NCBI RefSeq assembly: GCF_016464015.1
Contig: NZ_JACDXT010000009.1
Coordinates: 124,001-188,000 of the forward strand
Reading direction: 5' to 3'
DNA: 64,000 nt
DNA from: Psychrobacter sp. bablab_jr014
Lineage (GTDB): Bacteria; Pseudomonadota; Gammaproteobacteria; Pseudomonadales; Moraxellaceae
The notes under the pieces were generated by a model that saw nothing but the letters and a program-made list of their open reading frames with translations, did not search any database and was not told where the DNA came from. Position numbers and translations under genes: made by a program. Shown here one piece after another: positions 17,268 through 27,375 of this stretch (position 1 is the first letter of the stretch; every line of letters begins with the position of its first letter).

Positions 17268-18992
17268 TTAAGCAGGCTTGTAGCTGTCACGTAGGCTAAC
17301 GATTTGGTTAAACACAGGCTTGTCCGTACTGTGCAGCTCGCTGTCACTGATAAAGTAGCCTTCACGCTCAAACTGGAAACGCGTGCCCGCAGGCGCTTCC
17401 GCCAGTGACGGCTCAACCACAGCGTTAAGCTCGGTCAATGAGTTTGGATTGAGCGCTTGGTGTACATCGCTCACGCTGCTTGGGTCAGCATCGCTAAACA
17501 GTTGCTCATACAGGCGCACAGTTGCAGGTACGCCGCGGCTTGCCGATACCCAATGAATCACGCCTTTGACCTTGCGCCCTTCAGGGTTGTTGCCCAGCGT
17601 GCTTGGGTCGATGGTTGCTTTTAGCTCAACCACATTACCCGCCTCATCGGTAACATGCTCGGTCACTGCCAATACATAGGTATTGCGCAAACGAATCTCT
17701 GGCTTTTCTGGCGATAGGCGCTTGTAGCCCGCTGGTGGGGTGATTTCGTAGTCGCCTTGGTCGATGTATAGCGTTTCGGTAAAGGGAATCTCACGTACGC
17801 CCATATCGACATTCGGGTGCTTTGGTTGGCTCAGCCATAGCGTTTGTGCGTCTTCTTCCCAGCGCGCCTCGACGCTGTCCGCCTTGAGACTTTCCCACTC
17901 ACTCACCGCCTCTTTAAAGTTGGTGATGGTGACTTTTAGCGGTTTTAGTACGGCCATACCGCGTGCGGTGGTGTTTTCTAATGACTGGCGGATACTAAAT
18001 TCAAGCAAGCGCATGTCTACCACGCCGTCTGCCTTGGTCACGCCCACACGGTCACAAAAGTCGCGCAAACCTTCAGGCGTATAGCCACGGCGGCGCATGC
18101 CTGCGATGGTCGGCATACGTGGGTCGTCCCAGCCAGCCACGATGTTTTCATCGACCAATTGTTTCAGCTTACGCTTACTGGTCAAGGTGTGGTCAACATT
18201 CAGGCGTGAAAACTCATACTGATGCGGTGGCAGCTCAAAGCCCACTTTTTCAATCAGCCAGTCGTACAATGGACGATGGTCTTCAAACTCTAGCGTACAT
18301 AGCGAATGGGTGATACCCTCTAGCGCGTCTGATAGCGGATGCGCAAAATCATACATCGGATAGATGCACCATTTGTCGCCCGTCTGGTGGTGTGATTGAT
18401 GCATCACGCGATAGATGACAGGGTCGCGCATGTTCATGTTAGGGTCAGCCATGTCAATCTTGGCACGCAATACGGCTTTGCCATCTGCGTACTTGCCGTC
18501 TTTCATATCATTGAAGTGCTGCAAGTTGACTTCCACGCTGTTATCACGCTGTGGTGATGGCGTGCCTGCTTCGTTAAATGAGCCGCGATTAAGTTTAATC
18601 TCTTCAGGCGTTTGCAAATCAACATAAGCATCCCCTTGCTCAATCAGTTGCACCGCCCACGCATACAGTTGGTCAAAATAATGCGACGCATGTAGCGCAT
18701 CGCCTGTCCACTCAAAGCCTAGCCACTGCACATCTTTTTTGATGCTGTCGATGTAGTCTTGTTTTTCGGCGACAGGGTTGGTGTCATCATAGCGCAAGTG
18801 ACAATCACCACCGAATTCTTCAGCGATGCCAAAGTTTAAACAAATCGACTTCACGTGTCCCAAATGCAGATAGCCGTTTGGCTCAGGGGGAAAACGGGTG
18901 ACGATTTTTGGGTATTTTTGCGCTTTGATATCATCACGCACGATATGGCGAATAAAATCATTCTTTTCGTTATTGCTTGAGTCTACGCTCAT
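17268..18992 (-). CDS. glnS: Glutaminyl-tRNA synthetase
   Basis: Class I aminoacyl-tRNA synthetase charging tRNA-Gln. The 574-residue product has the HIGH-type motif PPEPNGYLHLGHVKS (residues 35-49) and a KMSKS-type loop HTLTSKRKLKQL, then the anticodon-binding beta-barrels typical of GlnRS. The frame extends upstream to 19112, but ATG 18992 has GGAG eight bases before it and yields the family-like start MSVDSSNNEKNDFIRHIV, so the 40-residue extension is rejected. E. coli GlnS is 554 residues. Confidence 0.95.
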   Translation of the reverse strand: MSVDSSNNEKNDFIRHIVRDDIKAQKYPKIVTRFPPEPNGYLHLGHVKSICLNFGIAEEFGGDCHLRYDDTNPVAEKQDYIDSIKKDVQWLGFEWTGDALHASHYFDQLYAWAVQLIEQGDAYVDLQTPEEIKLNRGSFNEAGTPSPQRDNSVEVNLQHFNDMKDGKYADGKAVLRAKIDMADPNMNMRDPVIYRVMHQSHHQTGDKWCIYPMYDFAHPLSDALEGITHSLCTLEFEDHRPLYDWLIEKVGFELPPHQYEFSRLNVDHTLTSKRKLKQLVDENIVAGWDDPRMPTIAGMRRRGYTPEGLRDFCDRVGVTKADGVVDMRLLEFSIRQSLENTTARGMAVLKPLKVTITNFKEAVSEWESLKADSVEARWEEDAQTLWLSQPKHPNVDMGVREIPFTETLYIDQGDYEITPPAGYKRLSPEKPEIRLRNTYVLAVTEHVTDEAGNVVELKATIDPSTLGNNPEGRKVKGVIHWVSASRGVPATVRLYEQLFSDADPSSVSDVHQALNPNSLTELNAVVEPSLAEAPAGTRFQFEREGYFISDSELHSTDKPVFNQIVSLRDSYKPA

Positions 18993-19239
18993 GGATACTG
19001 CTCCTAACACAAAAGGGGAATGCCTGACGCTGGATAAAAACCTTGGGCGTGGCAAAAACAAACGGTCTAAAAAATCAATATCGCGATATTCTATCAGGTT
19101 TATCAAAGGCATTAACAGCCTGATACATGACAGACGGCAAAAAAGCCGTTAGACTACCCCCAGCTTTTGTAAAAGGCGGCATAGTGAACGCCTGCCCGCT
19201 ACAAAGGACGTAACACCTACCCAATACGAGGATATACAC

Positions 19240-19752
19240 ATGGTAGATATGCCAGTAGTTGAACTAGACACCAATATGGGTGCTATCGTTATCGAACTTA
19301 ACGAAGAAAAAGCGCCTAAAACTGTCGAAAACTTTTTGAACTATGTTAAATCAGGTCATTATGACGGCACGATTTTTCACCGTGTGATTGACGGCTTTAT
19401 GATTCAAGGCGGCGGTATGGACGCTGACATGAACGAAAAAGCCACCAACCGTCCTATCGAAAACGAAGCGGACAACGGTCTAAAAAATGACGCAGGCACT
19501 ATCGCCATGGCGCGTACCCAAGACCCACATTCAGCGACTGGTCAGTTCTTTATCAACGTTAAAGACAACGACTTTTTGAACCACTCAAACAAGAGCCTAC
19601 AAGGCTGGGGCTACACCGTGTTCGGTAAAGTGACCCAAGGTATGGACGTGGTCGAAAAAATCAAAGGCGTGGCAACAGGTCGTTACGGCATGCACGCTGA
19701 TGTACCAAAAGAAGCGGTCGTCATCAACTCTGCGACCATCGTGTCTCAGTAA
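19240..19752 (+). CDS. ppiB: Peptidyl-prolyl cis-trans isomerase, cyclophilin B type
   Basis: Cytoplasmic cyclophilin that accelerates proline isomerisation in folding proteins. It has 170 residues and no signal peptide. Catalytic core: [36 protein letters not shown] and [18 protein letters not shown], followed by [16 protein letters not shown], all as in E. coli PpiB. The ATG has GAGG eight bases upstream. lpxH begins about 20 bases after its stop, suggesting co-transcription. Confidence 0.95.
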   Translation: MVDMPVVELDTNMGAIVIELNEEKAPKTVENFLNYVKSGHYDGTIFHRVIDGFMIQGGGMDADMNEKATNRPIENEADNGLKNDAGTIAMARTQDPHSATGQFFINVKDNDFLNHSNKSLQGWGYTVFGKVTQGMDVVEKIKGVATGRYGMHADVPKEAVVINSATIVSQ

Positions 19753-19771
19753 GTGATGCTATAGGTTGGTT

Positions 19772-20635
19772 ATGCTTGATTTTAATCACCTGCTGACCAC
19801 ACGCCCAAACAGTGTCCAGCAGATTTTGATTAGCGATTTGCATTTATCTGCCGATGAGCCTGCCTTAGTGCAGGCTTTTTTGGCGCTGCTCGATGACTGT
19901 CTTGCCCTGCCCGCCCTCTCGCAGTTGTATATCCTCGGCGACTGGTTTGAGGTGTGGCTCGGCGATGACATGTATACCGAGCTGGATGATGATGCCAAAG
20001 CCGCGCATTGGTTAACGCCGATTGTTAAGCGGCTAAAAGCGCTGCGCGTGGCAGGCTGTGACATTTTAGTGATGCACGGCAATCGCGACTTCTTACTTGG
20101 GCGTCCGTTTTGTCATTTATTTGGCGCACGCTTGATTGCCGAGCCGTTTTATACCGATATTGGCGGCATAACCGTGCGCCTTGAGCATGGCGATGCGCTG
20201 TGTACCGACGATGTTAAGTATCAATGGTTTCGTAAAGTGACGCGTAAGCCCTTAGTGCAATGGTATTTTTTAAAAAAACCCATCGCCAAGCGCCACGGCA
20301 TCGCGGATAAAATGCGCGCCAAAAGCAAACAGCAAAACGCGCAAAAATCTGCCGCCATTATGAATGTCAACAACGATGCAGTACAGCAAGCACTACAAAA
20401 CGCGGCGATACTGCTGCACGGACACACGCACCGCCCTGCCAAGCATGAGGTGAAGACAACCGCGAGCGCTGAGCCTGTGCTAAGCGAGCACAAATGGCGC
20501 TATGTACTGGGCGATTGGCGCATAATAGACTCAGGCAGCAAACGTGCCCAAGTGCAAGCGGTGATTGCGGCAGTGACAGAAAGCGCGGACAGCACGGCGC
20601 TGGACTTGTATCAATTTTGCCATCGGGTGCGTTAA
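19772..20635 (+). CDS. lpxH: UDP-2,3-diacylglucosamine diphosphatase
   Basis: Metallophosphoesterase of lipid A synthesis; it cleaves UDP-2,3-diacyl-GlcN to lipid X and UMP at the inner membrane. Metal-binding motifs in order: ISDLHL (D22, H24), GDWFEVWLGDD, HGNRDFLLG, LEHGDALCTDD and LHGHTHRPA. At 287 residues it is longer than the E. coli enzyme (240), with a basic, alanine-rich insert after about residue 165. ATG 19772 was taken over a TTG two codons upstream. It pairs with ppiB, a common arrangement in gammaproteobacteria. Confidence 0.94.
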   Translation: MLDFNHLLTTRPNSVQQILISDLHLSADEPALVQAFLALLDDCLALPALSQLYILGDWFEVWLGDDMYTELDDDAKAAHWLTPIVKRLKALRVAGCDILVMHGNRDFLLGRPFCHLFGARLIAEPFYTDIGGITVRLEHGDALCTDDVKYQWFRKVTRKPLVQWYFLKKPIAKRHGIADKMRAKSKQQNAQKSAAIMNVNNDAVQQALQNAAILLHGHTHRPAKHEVKTTASAEPVLSEHKWRYVLGDWRIIDSGSKRAQVQAVIAAVTESADSTALDLYQFCHRVR

Positions 20636-20667
20636 AGAATTGATTAAAACTAAAAGCTTGTACAGAT

Positions 20668-20706
20668 AAAAAAAGCGCTTGGATTCAGTTCGAAGCGCTT
20701 TTTTAT
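20668..20706. terminator. Bidirectional terminator between lpxH and orn
   Basis: AAAAAAAGCGCTT and AAGCGCTTTTTT flank a GGATTCAGTTCG loop. It is placed between the two convergent genes. Confidence 0.85.
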
Positions 20707-20717
20707 TACCTTTAAAC

Positions 20718-21305
20718 TTACACAAGCAATTTAAAAAAGTGCTGGCGGTAGTGCTTTAGCTCACGGATTGAGTCACGGATGTCATCCAGTGCCAAATGGC
20801 TGCCATTTTTTTCAAAGCTACTTAGCACGTCAGGACGCCAACGGAAACACAGCTCTTTGATAGAGGACACATCGAGGTTGCGATAATGAAAAAAGCGCTC
20901 AAGCTCAGGCATCTGGCGCGCCAAAAAGCGGCGGTCTTGGCAAATAGAATTACCGCACATTGGCGACTTGCCGCTATCAACCCATTTGCTTAAAAACTTG
21001 ATGGTTTCGGCTTCCGCTTCTGCCAAAGTCACCGTACTACGGCGTACGCGGTCAATAAGCCCCGATTGACCGTGCTGCTTGGTGTTCCAGTCATCCATAC
21101 CGTTTAATACACGATCAGAGACCTTGATGGCAAACACAGGCCCTTCGGCTAAGACGTTTAAATCATCGTCGGTCACGATGGTGGCGATCTCGATAATCTC
21201 ATCACTCAAGGTGTTCAGCCCCGTCATCTCTAGGTCAATCCAAACCAGCCCTTTTTTGCCTTGGTGCTTGATTTTGATTTTATTCGGGTGTTCGGTGCTG
21301 CTCAT
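20718..21305 (-). CDS. orn: Oligoribonuclease
   Basis: 3'-to-5' exonuclease that degrades dinucleotides and very short RNAs. The 195-residue product has DEDD motifs: WIDLEMTGL (D24, E26), the second-motif Asp in [10 protein letters not shown], and [11 protein letters not shown] with the catalytic His and Asp. It has about 18 extra lysine-rich residues at the N-terminus. It is divergent from rsgA, with a shared upstream region of about 140 bases; orn and rsgA are neighbours in many gammaproteobacteria. Confidence 0.95.
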   Translation of the reverse strand: MSSTEHPNKIKIKHQGKKGLVWIDLEMTGLNTLSDEIIEIATIVTDDDLNVLAEGPVFAIKVSDRVLNGMDDWNTKQHGQSGLIDRVRRSTVTLAEAEAETIKFLSKWVDSGKSPMCGNSICQDRRFLARQMPELERFFHYRNLDVSSIKELCFRWRPDVLSSFEKNGSHLALDDIRDSIRELKHYRQHFFKLLV

Positions 21306-21444
21306 ACGCGTTCCTATTACTCAATCGGGTGACGACGCATGGGCGATAGGATTACAAAACCCTAAGATACGCCCACGCTTTAGGCTGTATGTTAGCAAAT
21401 TTTCACGCTACACTTAGAGATATTTTTTTGACAGGTCGGCACTT

Positions 21445-22548
21445 ATGGCACTTATTCGGCAACGCAAACTGAGCAAACAGCAGATTCGTCGCATCAATCA
21501 ACAGCAAAAATCCAATCAAGACAGTCTCGATGACAGCTTGATGGATGGCGTGGTCATGGCACATTATGGCAAGCAGCTCGAGGTGCAAGTGACCAGCCTG
21601 CCTGCGGTGTTGCCCATCCAGCCCGAAGTCGCCCCTGATGACCCTGAGCCGTTTTGGCAAGCGATCGAGATGGATGACATTTGGCGCTGTCACGCGCGTA
21701 CCAATTTGCCGATGCTCGCGACGGGCGACTATGTGCGCTGGACTGCTGATCCCAATACAGGGCTTGGACGTATTGAGTCGGTACAGCCGCGCACGTCCCT
21801 AGTCTCGCGTCCCGACCGCTATCATAAGCTAAAGCCTGTGGCGGCAAACGTGGATATTTTGGCGATTGTGTTTGCACCCCTGCCCGCCGCTGCGCCGTCT
21901 TTGATTGACCGTTATTTGGTGGTTTGTCATCATGCAGGCGTCACGCCGCTCTTGGTATTAAACAAAGCCGATTTGCTAAGCCAAAGCGAACACGCCGCCA
22001 CGCAAACCCTGCTTGATGACTACCGCGACTTGGGTTACGAGACCGTATTAACCTCAGTGGACTGCCCTGAAAATATCGCCACGAGTCAAGAACAGCAAGG
22101 CTTAGACGATTTAAAGACAGCGATTGATAACAAGCTGGTCATCTTTGCGGGACAATCGGGTGTGGGCAAAAGCAGCCTGACTAACGCGCTGCTGCCCGAC
22201 TCTGCGCAAAGCGTCAACGTCATCTCTGAAAACTCGCAGCTTGGACAGCACACCACCACCACCAGCCGCCTACTGCCTTTTAACAACCATGACCTGACCC
22301 AAGGCGGCATCGTAGACACCCCTGGTATCCGCGAGTACGGCATCTGGCATTTGACGCCTGACGACATCATTTCAGGCTTTATCGAGCTTGCGCCCTTATC
22401 GGGCGATTGCCGCTTTCGCGATTGCAAACACACGCACAACAGCAAAGGCTGCGCCCTTTGGCAAGCGGTCGAGGACGGACAAGTATTGCAGCGCCGCGTT
22501 GAGAACTTGGTGACGTTGCAAGAGGAAGCAGACACCAAACCCTATTGA
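21445..22548 (+). CDS. rsgA: Small ribosomal subunit biogenesis GTPase RsgA
   Basis: Circularly permuted GTPase that checks late 30S maturation. The 367-residue product has an N-terminal OB-fold, then G4 NKADL before G1 GQSGVGKSS (about residue 235) and G3 DTPGIREYG. A C-terminal zinc-binding region CRFRDCKHTHNSKGC starts near 321. The extreme N-terminus KQQIRRINQQQKS is the basic tail usual in this family. The start ATG is preceded by a weak purine-rich site. Confidence 0.95.
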   Translation: MALIRQRKLSKQQIRRINQQQKSNQDSLDDSLMDGVVMAHYGKQLEVQVTSLPAVLPIQPEVAPDDPEPFWQAIEMDDIWRCHARTNLPMLATGDYVRWTADPNTGLGRIESVQPRTSLVSRPDRYHKLKPVAANVDILAIVFAPLPAAAPSLIDRYLVVCHHAGVTPLLVLNKADLLSQSEHAATQTLLDDYRDLGYETVLTSVDCPENIATSQEQQGLDDLKTAIDNKLVIFAGQSGVGKSSLTNALLPDSAQSVNVISENSQLGQHTTTTSRLLPFNNHDLTQGGIVDTPGIREYGIWHLTPDDIISGFIELAPLSGDCRFRDCKHTHNSKGCALWQAVEDGQVLQRRVENLVTLQEEADTKPY

Positions 22549-22714
22549 TAATACCTCTTTCTTTTTAACAAACTTATCCGCCCTATGTGCCTTTGGGCAT
22601 ACGGGCGGCATCATGCGTTTACTCACGATGCCCTTATCGGTATAATGACGCCTTGTTCGTCGGTATTGCGCTGCCTATAGGCGTGATAGAACGCTTATTT
22701 TTCGGAGGTTTGGT

Positions 22715-23167
22715 TTGAACTTTGAACGTGCGCTTGAGTTTATGGGCAATCACCCATTTTTATTTGGCATCTTAGTCGTTTTGATGATTTTGTTTTTTAC
22801 CATCGAAAACAAACGCAGCGGCAAAAAAATCTCCGCCAACACCCTTGGCATGATGGTCAACTCGCAAAATGCTCAGATGATTGACATTCGCCCCAAGAAA
22901 AAATTTACCACAGGCTACATCCAAGGCAGCCGCAACATTCCTTTTACTGAGCTAAAAGACCGCATGGAAGAAATCCGTGCGATTGAGCAGCCTGTCATCA
23001 TTATTTGTGACATCGGGGCGCAAGCAGGTGCAGCAGTGCAGATGATTGGTAAAGACAATGTCTATCGGCTAGAAGGCGGCGTCAATGGCTGGAAATCTAG
23101 CGGTATGCCACTTGTTGGCTTGAATAAAGAGCAAGCCAAAGGCAAGCCCAATATGCGCAAAAAATAA
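22715..23167 (+). CDS. yibN: Membrane-anchored rhodanese-like protein YibN
   Basis: A 150-residue protein with one N-terminal membrane span (about 13-30) and a cytoplasmic rhodanese domain. The domain has MIDIRPKKKFTTGYIQGSRN and the active-site loop IICDIGAQAG with C98, so sulfur-transfer chemistry is possible. It starts at TTG: GGAGG lies six bases upstream and no ATG fits. With the following grxC and secB it reproduces the yibN-grxC-secB order of E. coli, which supports the identification. Confidence 0.88.
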   Translation: MNFERALEFMGNHPFLFGILVVLMILFFTIENKRSGKKISANTLGMMVNSQNAQMIDIRPKKKFTTGYIQGSRNIPFTELKDRMEEIRAIEQPVIIICDIGAQAGAAVQMIGKDNVYRLEGGVNGWKSSGMPLVGLNKEQAKGKPNMRKK

Positions 23168-23481
23168 GGGCGATAAAACGGCTGGCGATGAGCTGGTATC
23201 GTTCCCCTTTACTACTTTGCTCATAAATACTGTGAAAGACACCGCCCCATGCGGTGTTTTTTATGGTCTAAAATAAGGCGTCACAGCCCATAAGCATCAT
23301 TGATGCTGTAAGTATGACGCGCTAATAAATTGATATGTTTATATTTTTTTCGGCACTTACAAAACTGCGATACAGCGTGCTTGAATTCATTTGTGCCATC
23401 CCCAACATTGATATACATACGAAGCGCACGGCTTTGTGCTGCTTTTTTATTTTTTAGAAACACTGATAATAAGGAATGACC
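23168..23481. other. Intergenic region between yibN and grxC
   Basis: Contains the yibN terminator and then about 210 bases with no supported gene. A 60-codon minus-strand frame is present but has no ribosome-binding site or recognisable product. The grxC promoter is presumably here. Confidence 0.4.
23237..23263 (+). terminator. Terminator of yibN
   Basis: Perfect seven-base stem ACACCGC / GCGGTGT with a CCCAT loop, followed by TTTTTT. Confidence 0.85.
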
Positions 23482-23745
23482 ATGAGCGTCCCTGTAAAAG
23501 TATACACCACACCGATTTGCCCTTACTGCACCAACGCCAAACAGCTACTACAATCAAAAGGTGTGGACTACGAAGAAATCAGCATGCACGACATGAGCCG
23601 CGAAGACCGTATGGAGCTGATGAAAAAAACCAATAACTACCGCACCGTACCGCAGATTTTTGTGGGCGAAACTTTTGTTGGTGGCTTTAGTGAGTTGAAT
23701 CAGATGAACCAACAAGGTAAGCTTGACGAGCTGCTCGCTGGCTAA
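23482..23745 (+). CDS. grxC: Glutaredoxin 3
   Basis: Small dithiol glutaredoxin reduced by glutathione. The 87-residue product has redox site CPYC (C13, C16), cis-proline region TVPQIFVGETFVGG and the full glutaredoxin fold. Start: the ATG at 23482 (MSVPVKVYTT) has AAGGA six bases upstream, whereas the in-frame ATG at 23476 directly abuts that site. Downstream is a terminator and then secB. Confidence 0.95.
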   Translation: MSVPVKVYTTPICPYCTNAKQLLQSKGVDYEEISMHDMSREDRMELMKKTNNYRTVPQIFVGETFVGGFSELNQMNQQGKLDELLAG

Positions 23746-23761
23746 GCGATGTATCACCACA

Positions 23762-23790
23762 GCGCGCCACAATTTTGCGGCGCGTTTTTA
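23762..23790 (+). terminator. Terminator between grxC and secB
   Basis: Stem CGCGCC / GGCGCG with an ACAATTTTGC loop and a following TTTTTA. It may only partly separate the two genes. Confidence 0.65.
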
Positions 23791-23831
23791 TATACGATAA
23801 TAAGTTAACATTTAGGATTTGAGGAAGTATC

Positions 23832-24278
23832 ATGGCTGAAGAACAAGCACAACCACAATTGGCACTAGAACGCATTTACGTTAAAGACATGTCACTAGAA
23901 GTCCCAGGCGCAGAAGTATTCACCAAAGAGTGGAACCCTGAGCTGGACATCAATCTATCAAGCAACGCTGAAAAGCTCGACGACGACCACTATCAAGTGG
24001 TATTGACCGTAACTGTAAATGCAAAAAATGCGGACGCGCCTGCCTTTATCGCTGAAGTGCATCAAGCAGGTATCTTTTTGCTAAAGAGCATCCCAGATGA
24101 GCAAATTGGTCAGATTCTAGGTGCATACTGCCCGAACGTCTTATTCCCATATGCGCGCGAAGTCATTAGCGACATCGTAACTCGTGGTAGCTTCCCACAG
24201 CTATTGCTTGCGCCTGTTAATTTTGACCAAGCCTACGCGCAAAGCCAGCAACAAGCGGCAGCTCAAGGTAATGCTTAA
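23832..24278 (+). CDS. secB: Protein-export chaperone SecB
   Basis: Tetrameric cytosolic chaperone that holds preproteins unfolded and hands them to SecA. It has 148 residues, with the family landmarks [19 protein letters not shown] near the start, [10 protein letters not shown] in the middle, and [17 protein letters not shown] and [17 protein letters not shown] at the end. The ATG has GAGGAAG upstream. A strong terminator follows. Confidence 0.96.
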   Translation: MAEEQAQPQLALERIYVKDMSLEVPGAEVFTKEWNPELDINLSSNAEKLDDDHYQVVLTVTVNAKNADAPAFIAEVHQAGIFLLKSIPDEQIGQILGAYCPNVLFPYAREVISDIVTRGSFPQLLLAPVNFDQAYAQSQQQAAAQGNA

Positions 24279-24330
24279 TTTACCTGCCTTGTCTCACTGG
24301 CACCGTTTGTCAGTATGATTCAGTGTGGTA

Positions 24331-24365
24331 TAAAAAACCGTCTGTATTTGCAGACGGTTTTTTTA
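24331..24365 (+). terminator. Terminator of secB
   Basis: AAAAAACCGTCTG and CAGACGGTTTTTTT with a TATTTG loop. Confidence 0.88.
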
Positions 24366-24542
24366 TGGTTACTGGCTTTGATTTTAGGTATTAAGGCGTT
24401 TAGTTTCAGCACTAGCCATTTAAGTTTTTATTGTTACTACTACAAGGCGTGTTTGGGTCAAGGCTAAGACAGCCATACAACTTTATAGAAATTGACATCG
24501 TTGAGCAGTATAATTTACTTAGGCTATTTTAAAGGGTAGGTT

Positions 24543-24576
24543 AAAAAACCCCAAGGCCATAAGCGGCATTGGGGTT
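24543..24576 (-). terminator. Terminator of adk
   Basis: Stem AACCCCAA / TTGGGGTT; on the minus strand it ends in TTTTTT. Confidence 0.8.
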
Positions 24577-24628
24577 TTACGCTGATAGGTCTAGGTCAAC
24601 CGTTTAGTCGTTGACCTACCATAAGCGA

Positions 24629-25327
<699 letters not shown>

Positions 25328-25401
25328 TTAAATTGTCTTGGCTACCTTACCCTGTGCAGGTATAAAGCTCAAGTTTTTTTCATCGTTATTGCCAAGACGT
25401 T

Positions 25402-25446
25402 GAAAAAAGCAACCGATAAATCACCGTTTATCGCTGATTTATCGGT
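25402..25446 (-). terminator. Candidate terminator of the ccm operon
   Basis: Long stem ACCGATAAATCA / TGATTTATCGGT around CCGTTTATCGC. On the minus strand it is followed by TGCTTTTTTC. It is A+T-rich but long, and lies about 90 bases after the ccmI stop. Confidence 0.55.
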
Positions 25447-25534
25447 ATTTATGGCAACCATTTATGCTTGCCATCATTAACAAAAATAATGGCATATTTA
25501 TTGTCACATTGACTTAAAAGTAAGTTACTCCAAA

Positions 25535-26815
25535 TCAAGGCACTTGCTGATTAATCTCAACATTAACTGCATTCACATCAGCGCCGATAACCACAGGATT
25601 GCCTGACAAGTCGCCAGATTCGGCAACGGCATTACCACTATGGCTGATGCGGGCAACGACGGCGAGCTGTACCTTGTCCGCACGCGCCCTATGAATGGTA
25701 CGTCCTGGCATCATGGCGTCAAGGTCACTTAGCCGTACTTCGGCTTTGCCTTGTTTGATGCTGCTGATTGGTAAGCGCTTGGCGGCGTATGGTGGGCCAC
25801 CTGCCACGTCACGAATCGCGACGAACAGTACGTCGTCTGCCTTGACCAAAGGTAACAAGCTACTATTAATATGCACCGTAACATCAATGCCTTGTGAGGC
25901 TTGCTGCTCTTGGGTGTCAATATTGGCGCTGAGTGTGTCGAGACTGTCCAGCGCTTGACTGTGGTCACCTGGCTTGGCAGCGATACTTTCACGTAAACGC
26001 GCAATCCAGCCACGCGCTTGCGCGAAGTTGTTGGCACGCGCTTCACCCATTGCCATGAGCATCTGTGCGCCTTCATGTTGCGGATTTTTCGCCAGTACGC
26101 CTTCTAATACGCGACGACTGTTGGCATCGATTTGTCCTTGATTGGCAAAAAAGCTGATCTGCGCGTACGTGGTCGCAATCTCTTCATTGTCAGGCGACAA
26201 ACGATATGCACGTGACAAGGACTCAATGGCAGAATCGGTCGCTTCAAGTGATAAGAACAGCTCGGAGAGGCGCATCCAGCGATCAGGATCATCAGCATGA
26301 CGATAGACATTGGTCTGCATGGCGCTAATCAGTTGTTGTCCATTCTCAATCGCCCATGCTGGCGGCTGATCAATCTTACCTGTCAATAGGTCATCTGCCA
26401 CTTGACCGACTTTGTCTTCAGCTTGCCACAGCTCAAACACAGGCGTGCGGTCGCTGATTAAAAAGTACGCCATAAATGCTAGTACAGGCACCCAAACGAT
26501 GATGATTAAGCGGCTTTTGACGCTGGGGGCGACCATAGGCGCAACTTGTTTTTGCGCATCTAACAGCTGACGCTCCAGCTCTAATTTTTGCTGCTCATAA
26601 TGCGCCGTATCAATCGTACCATTGTCTTTGTCCGTGGCCAATTCTGCTAGGCGCTCACGAAACACGGCAACGTTTAGATCAAGCAGTTGGTTGTCTACCG
26701 CCACATTTTTTTGACGCGAAGCACGTAGCCAAGGCACAAGGACGATAACTGCTAACAGCAGTGCTACCAATAGACTGAGCGAAAAGAATAGGCCAAGGGT
26801 CGGAAATACGGTCAT
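25535..26815 (-). CDS. ccmI: Cytochrome c maturation protein CcmI (CycH)
   Basis: Apocytochrome c chaperone of System I. The 426-residue product has two membrane spans (about 7-29 and 107-123) separated by a cytoplasmic loop rich in Q and E, then a periplasmic TPR region beginning near 165 (repeat-like LSELFLSLEATDSAIESLSR). The C-terminal domain includes VDVTVHINSSLLP-type beta strands (here IDVTVHINSSLL) and PPYAAKRLPIS. Start overlaps the ccmH stop by four bases (ATGA). Confidence 0.9.
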   Translation of the reverse strand: MTVFPTLGLFFSLSLLVALLLAVIVLVPWLRASRQKNVAVDNQLLDLNVAVFRERLAELATDKDNGTIDTAHYEQQKLELERQLLDAQKQVAPMVAPSVKSRLIIIVWVPVLAFMAYFLISDRTPVFELWQAEDKVGQVADDLLTGKIDQPPAWAIENGQQLISAMQTNVYRHADDPDRWMRLSELFLSLEATDSAIESLSRAYRLSPDNEEIATTYAQISFFANQGQIDANSRRVLEGVLAKNPQHEGAQMLMAMGEARANNFAQARGWIARLRESIAAKPGDHSQALDSLDTLSANIDTQEQQASQGIDVTVHINSSLLPLVKADDVLFVAIRDVAGGPPYAAKRLPISSIKQGKAEVRLSDLDAMMPGRTIHRARADKVQLAVVARISHSGNAVAESGDLSGNPVVIGADVNAVNVEINQQVP

Positions 26816-27375
26816 AAGGAATCCTTTTGGCTACGGGTGGCGTCTGGCTGGCTGCGTGCTAATAACTTGTCCAGCTCAGCTTGTTCACTTGCACTCAATG
26901 GCTGAGGCGCGTCATCTTGCTCGATTTTACGAGCACCACTGGTTTCAAGCTGACGACGCTTAGTACGCCAAAACCAACCAGTCAACAATAAGATCAGCAA
27001 AAGTGGCGGGAAAAACCACAGTATCCACGTTGAAGGACGTACAGGCGGACGGTAACTGATAAAGTCGCCATAACGATCCTGCATATAGCTGCGAATCTCA
27101 GTATCGCTGCGCCCTTCTTGAACCAAATCATAGGTTTTTTGTTTCAAATCTTGGGCAATGGGTGCATCTGAGCCTGCCAAATTTTGGTTTTGGCATTTTG
27201 GGCAACGCAGCTCCTCAATCAGCCCGCGGTACTGTGCTTCTTGCTGCGGCGAATCAAACTCATAGACATCAATCGCGGCATGAGCAGCAACACTAAGCAC
27301 CATCGCCGCTAGTAAACTGGCACCCAGCAAACGCAAACGGACGATCAGCGCACGTAATGAAGACCCCGTTATCAT
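26812..27375 (-). CDS. ccmH: Cytochrome c maturation thioreductase CcmH
   Basis: Periplasmic thiol-disulfide protein that reduces the apocytochrome haem-binding cysteines. The 187-residue product has a signal peptide ending near AAHAA, the family motif LRCPKCQNQNLAGSDAPIA (C58, C61), then a C-terminal membrane span at about 115-134 (STWILWFFPPLLLILL). GTG at 27381 is in frame, but GGAGG is seven bases before ATG 27375. That start overlaps the ccmG stop by four bases, matching the next junction. Confidence 0.93.
   Translation of the reverse strand: MITGSSLRALIVRLRLLGASLLAAMVLSVAAHAAIDVYEFDSPQQEAQYRGLIEELRCPKCQNQNLAGSDAPIAQDLKQKTYDLVQEGRSDTEIRSYMQDRYGDFISYRPPVRPSTWILWFFPPLLLILLLTGWFWRTKRRQLETSGARKIEQDDAPQPLSASEQAELDKLLARSQPDATRSQKDSL

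Larger units (their letters stand above)
24279..24628. other. Intergenic region between secB and adk
   Basis: Two terminators, one at each side, enclose about 175 bases without a supported gene. TTGACA and TATAAT occur here only 11 bases apart, so they are not a usable promoter pair. Confidence 0.45.

Noticed and set aside
18993-19112. 40-residue N-terminal extension of GlnRS
   Set aside because: The ATG at 18992 has a proper ribosome-binding site and the family-like N-terminus; the extension has neither.
23281-23463. 60-codon minus-strand frame between yibN and grxC
   Set aside because: No ribosome-binding site, non-ATG start, no recognisable product; it occupies the likely grxC promoter region.
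24492-24514. TTGACA and TATAAT resembling a sigma-70 promoter
   Set aside because: Spacer is only 11 bases, too short for a functional -35/-10 pair, and no gene follows on that strand.
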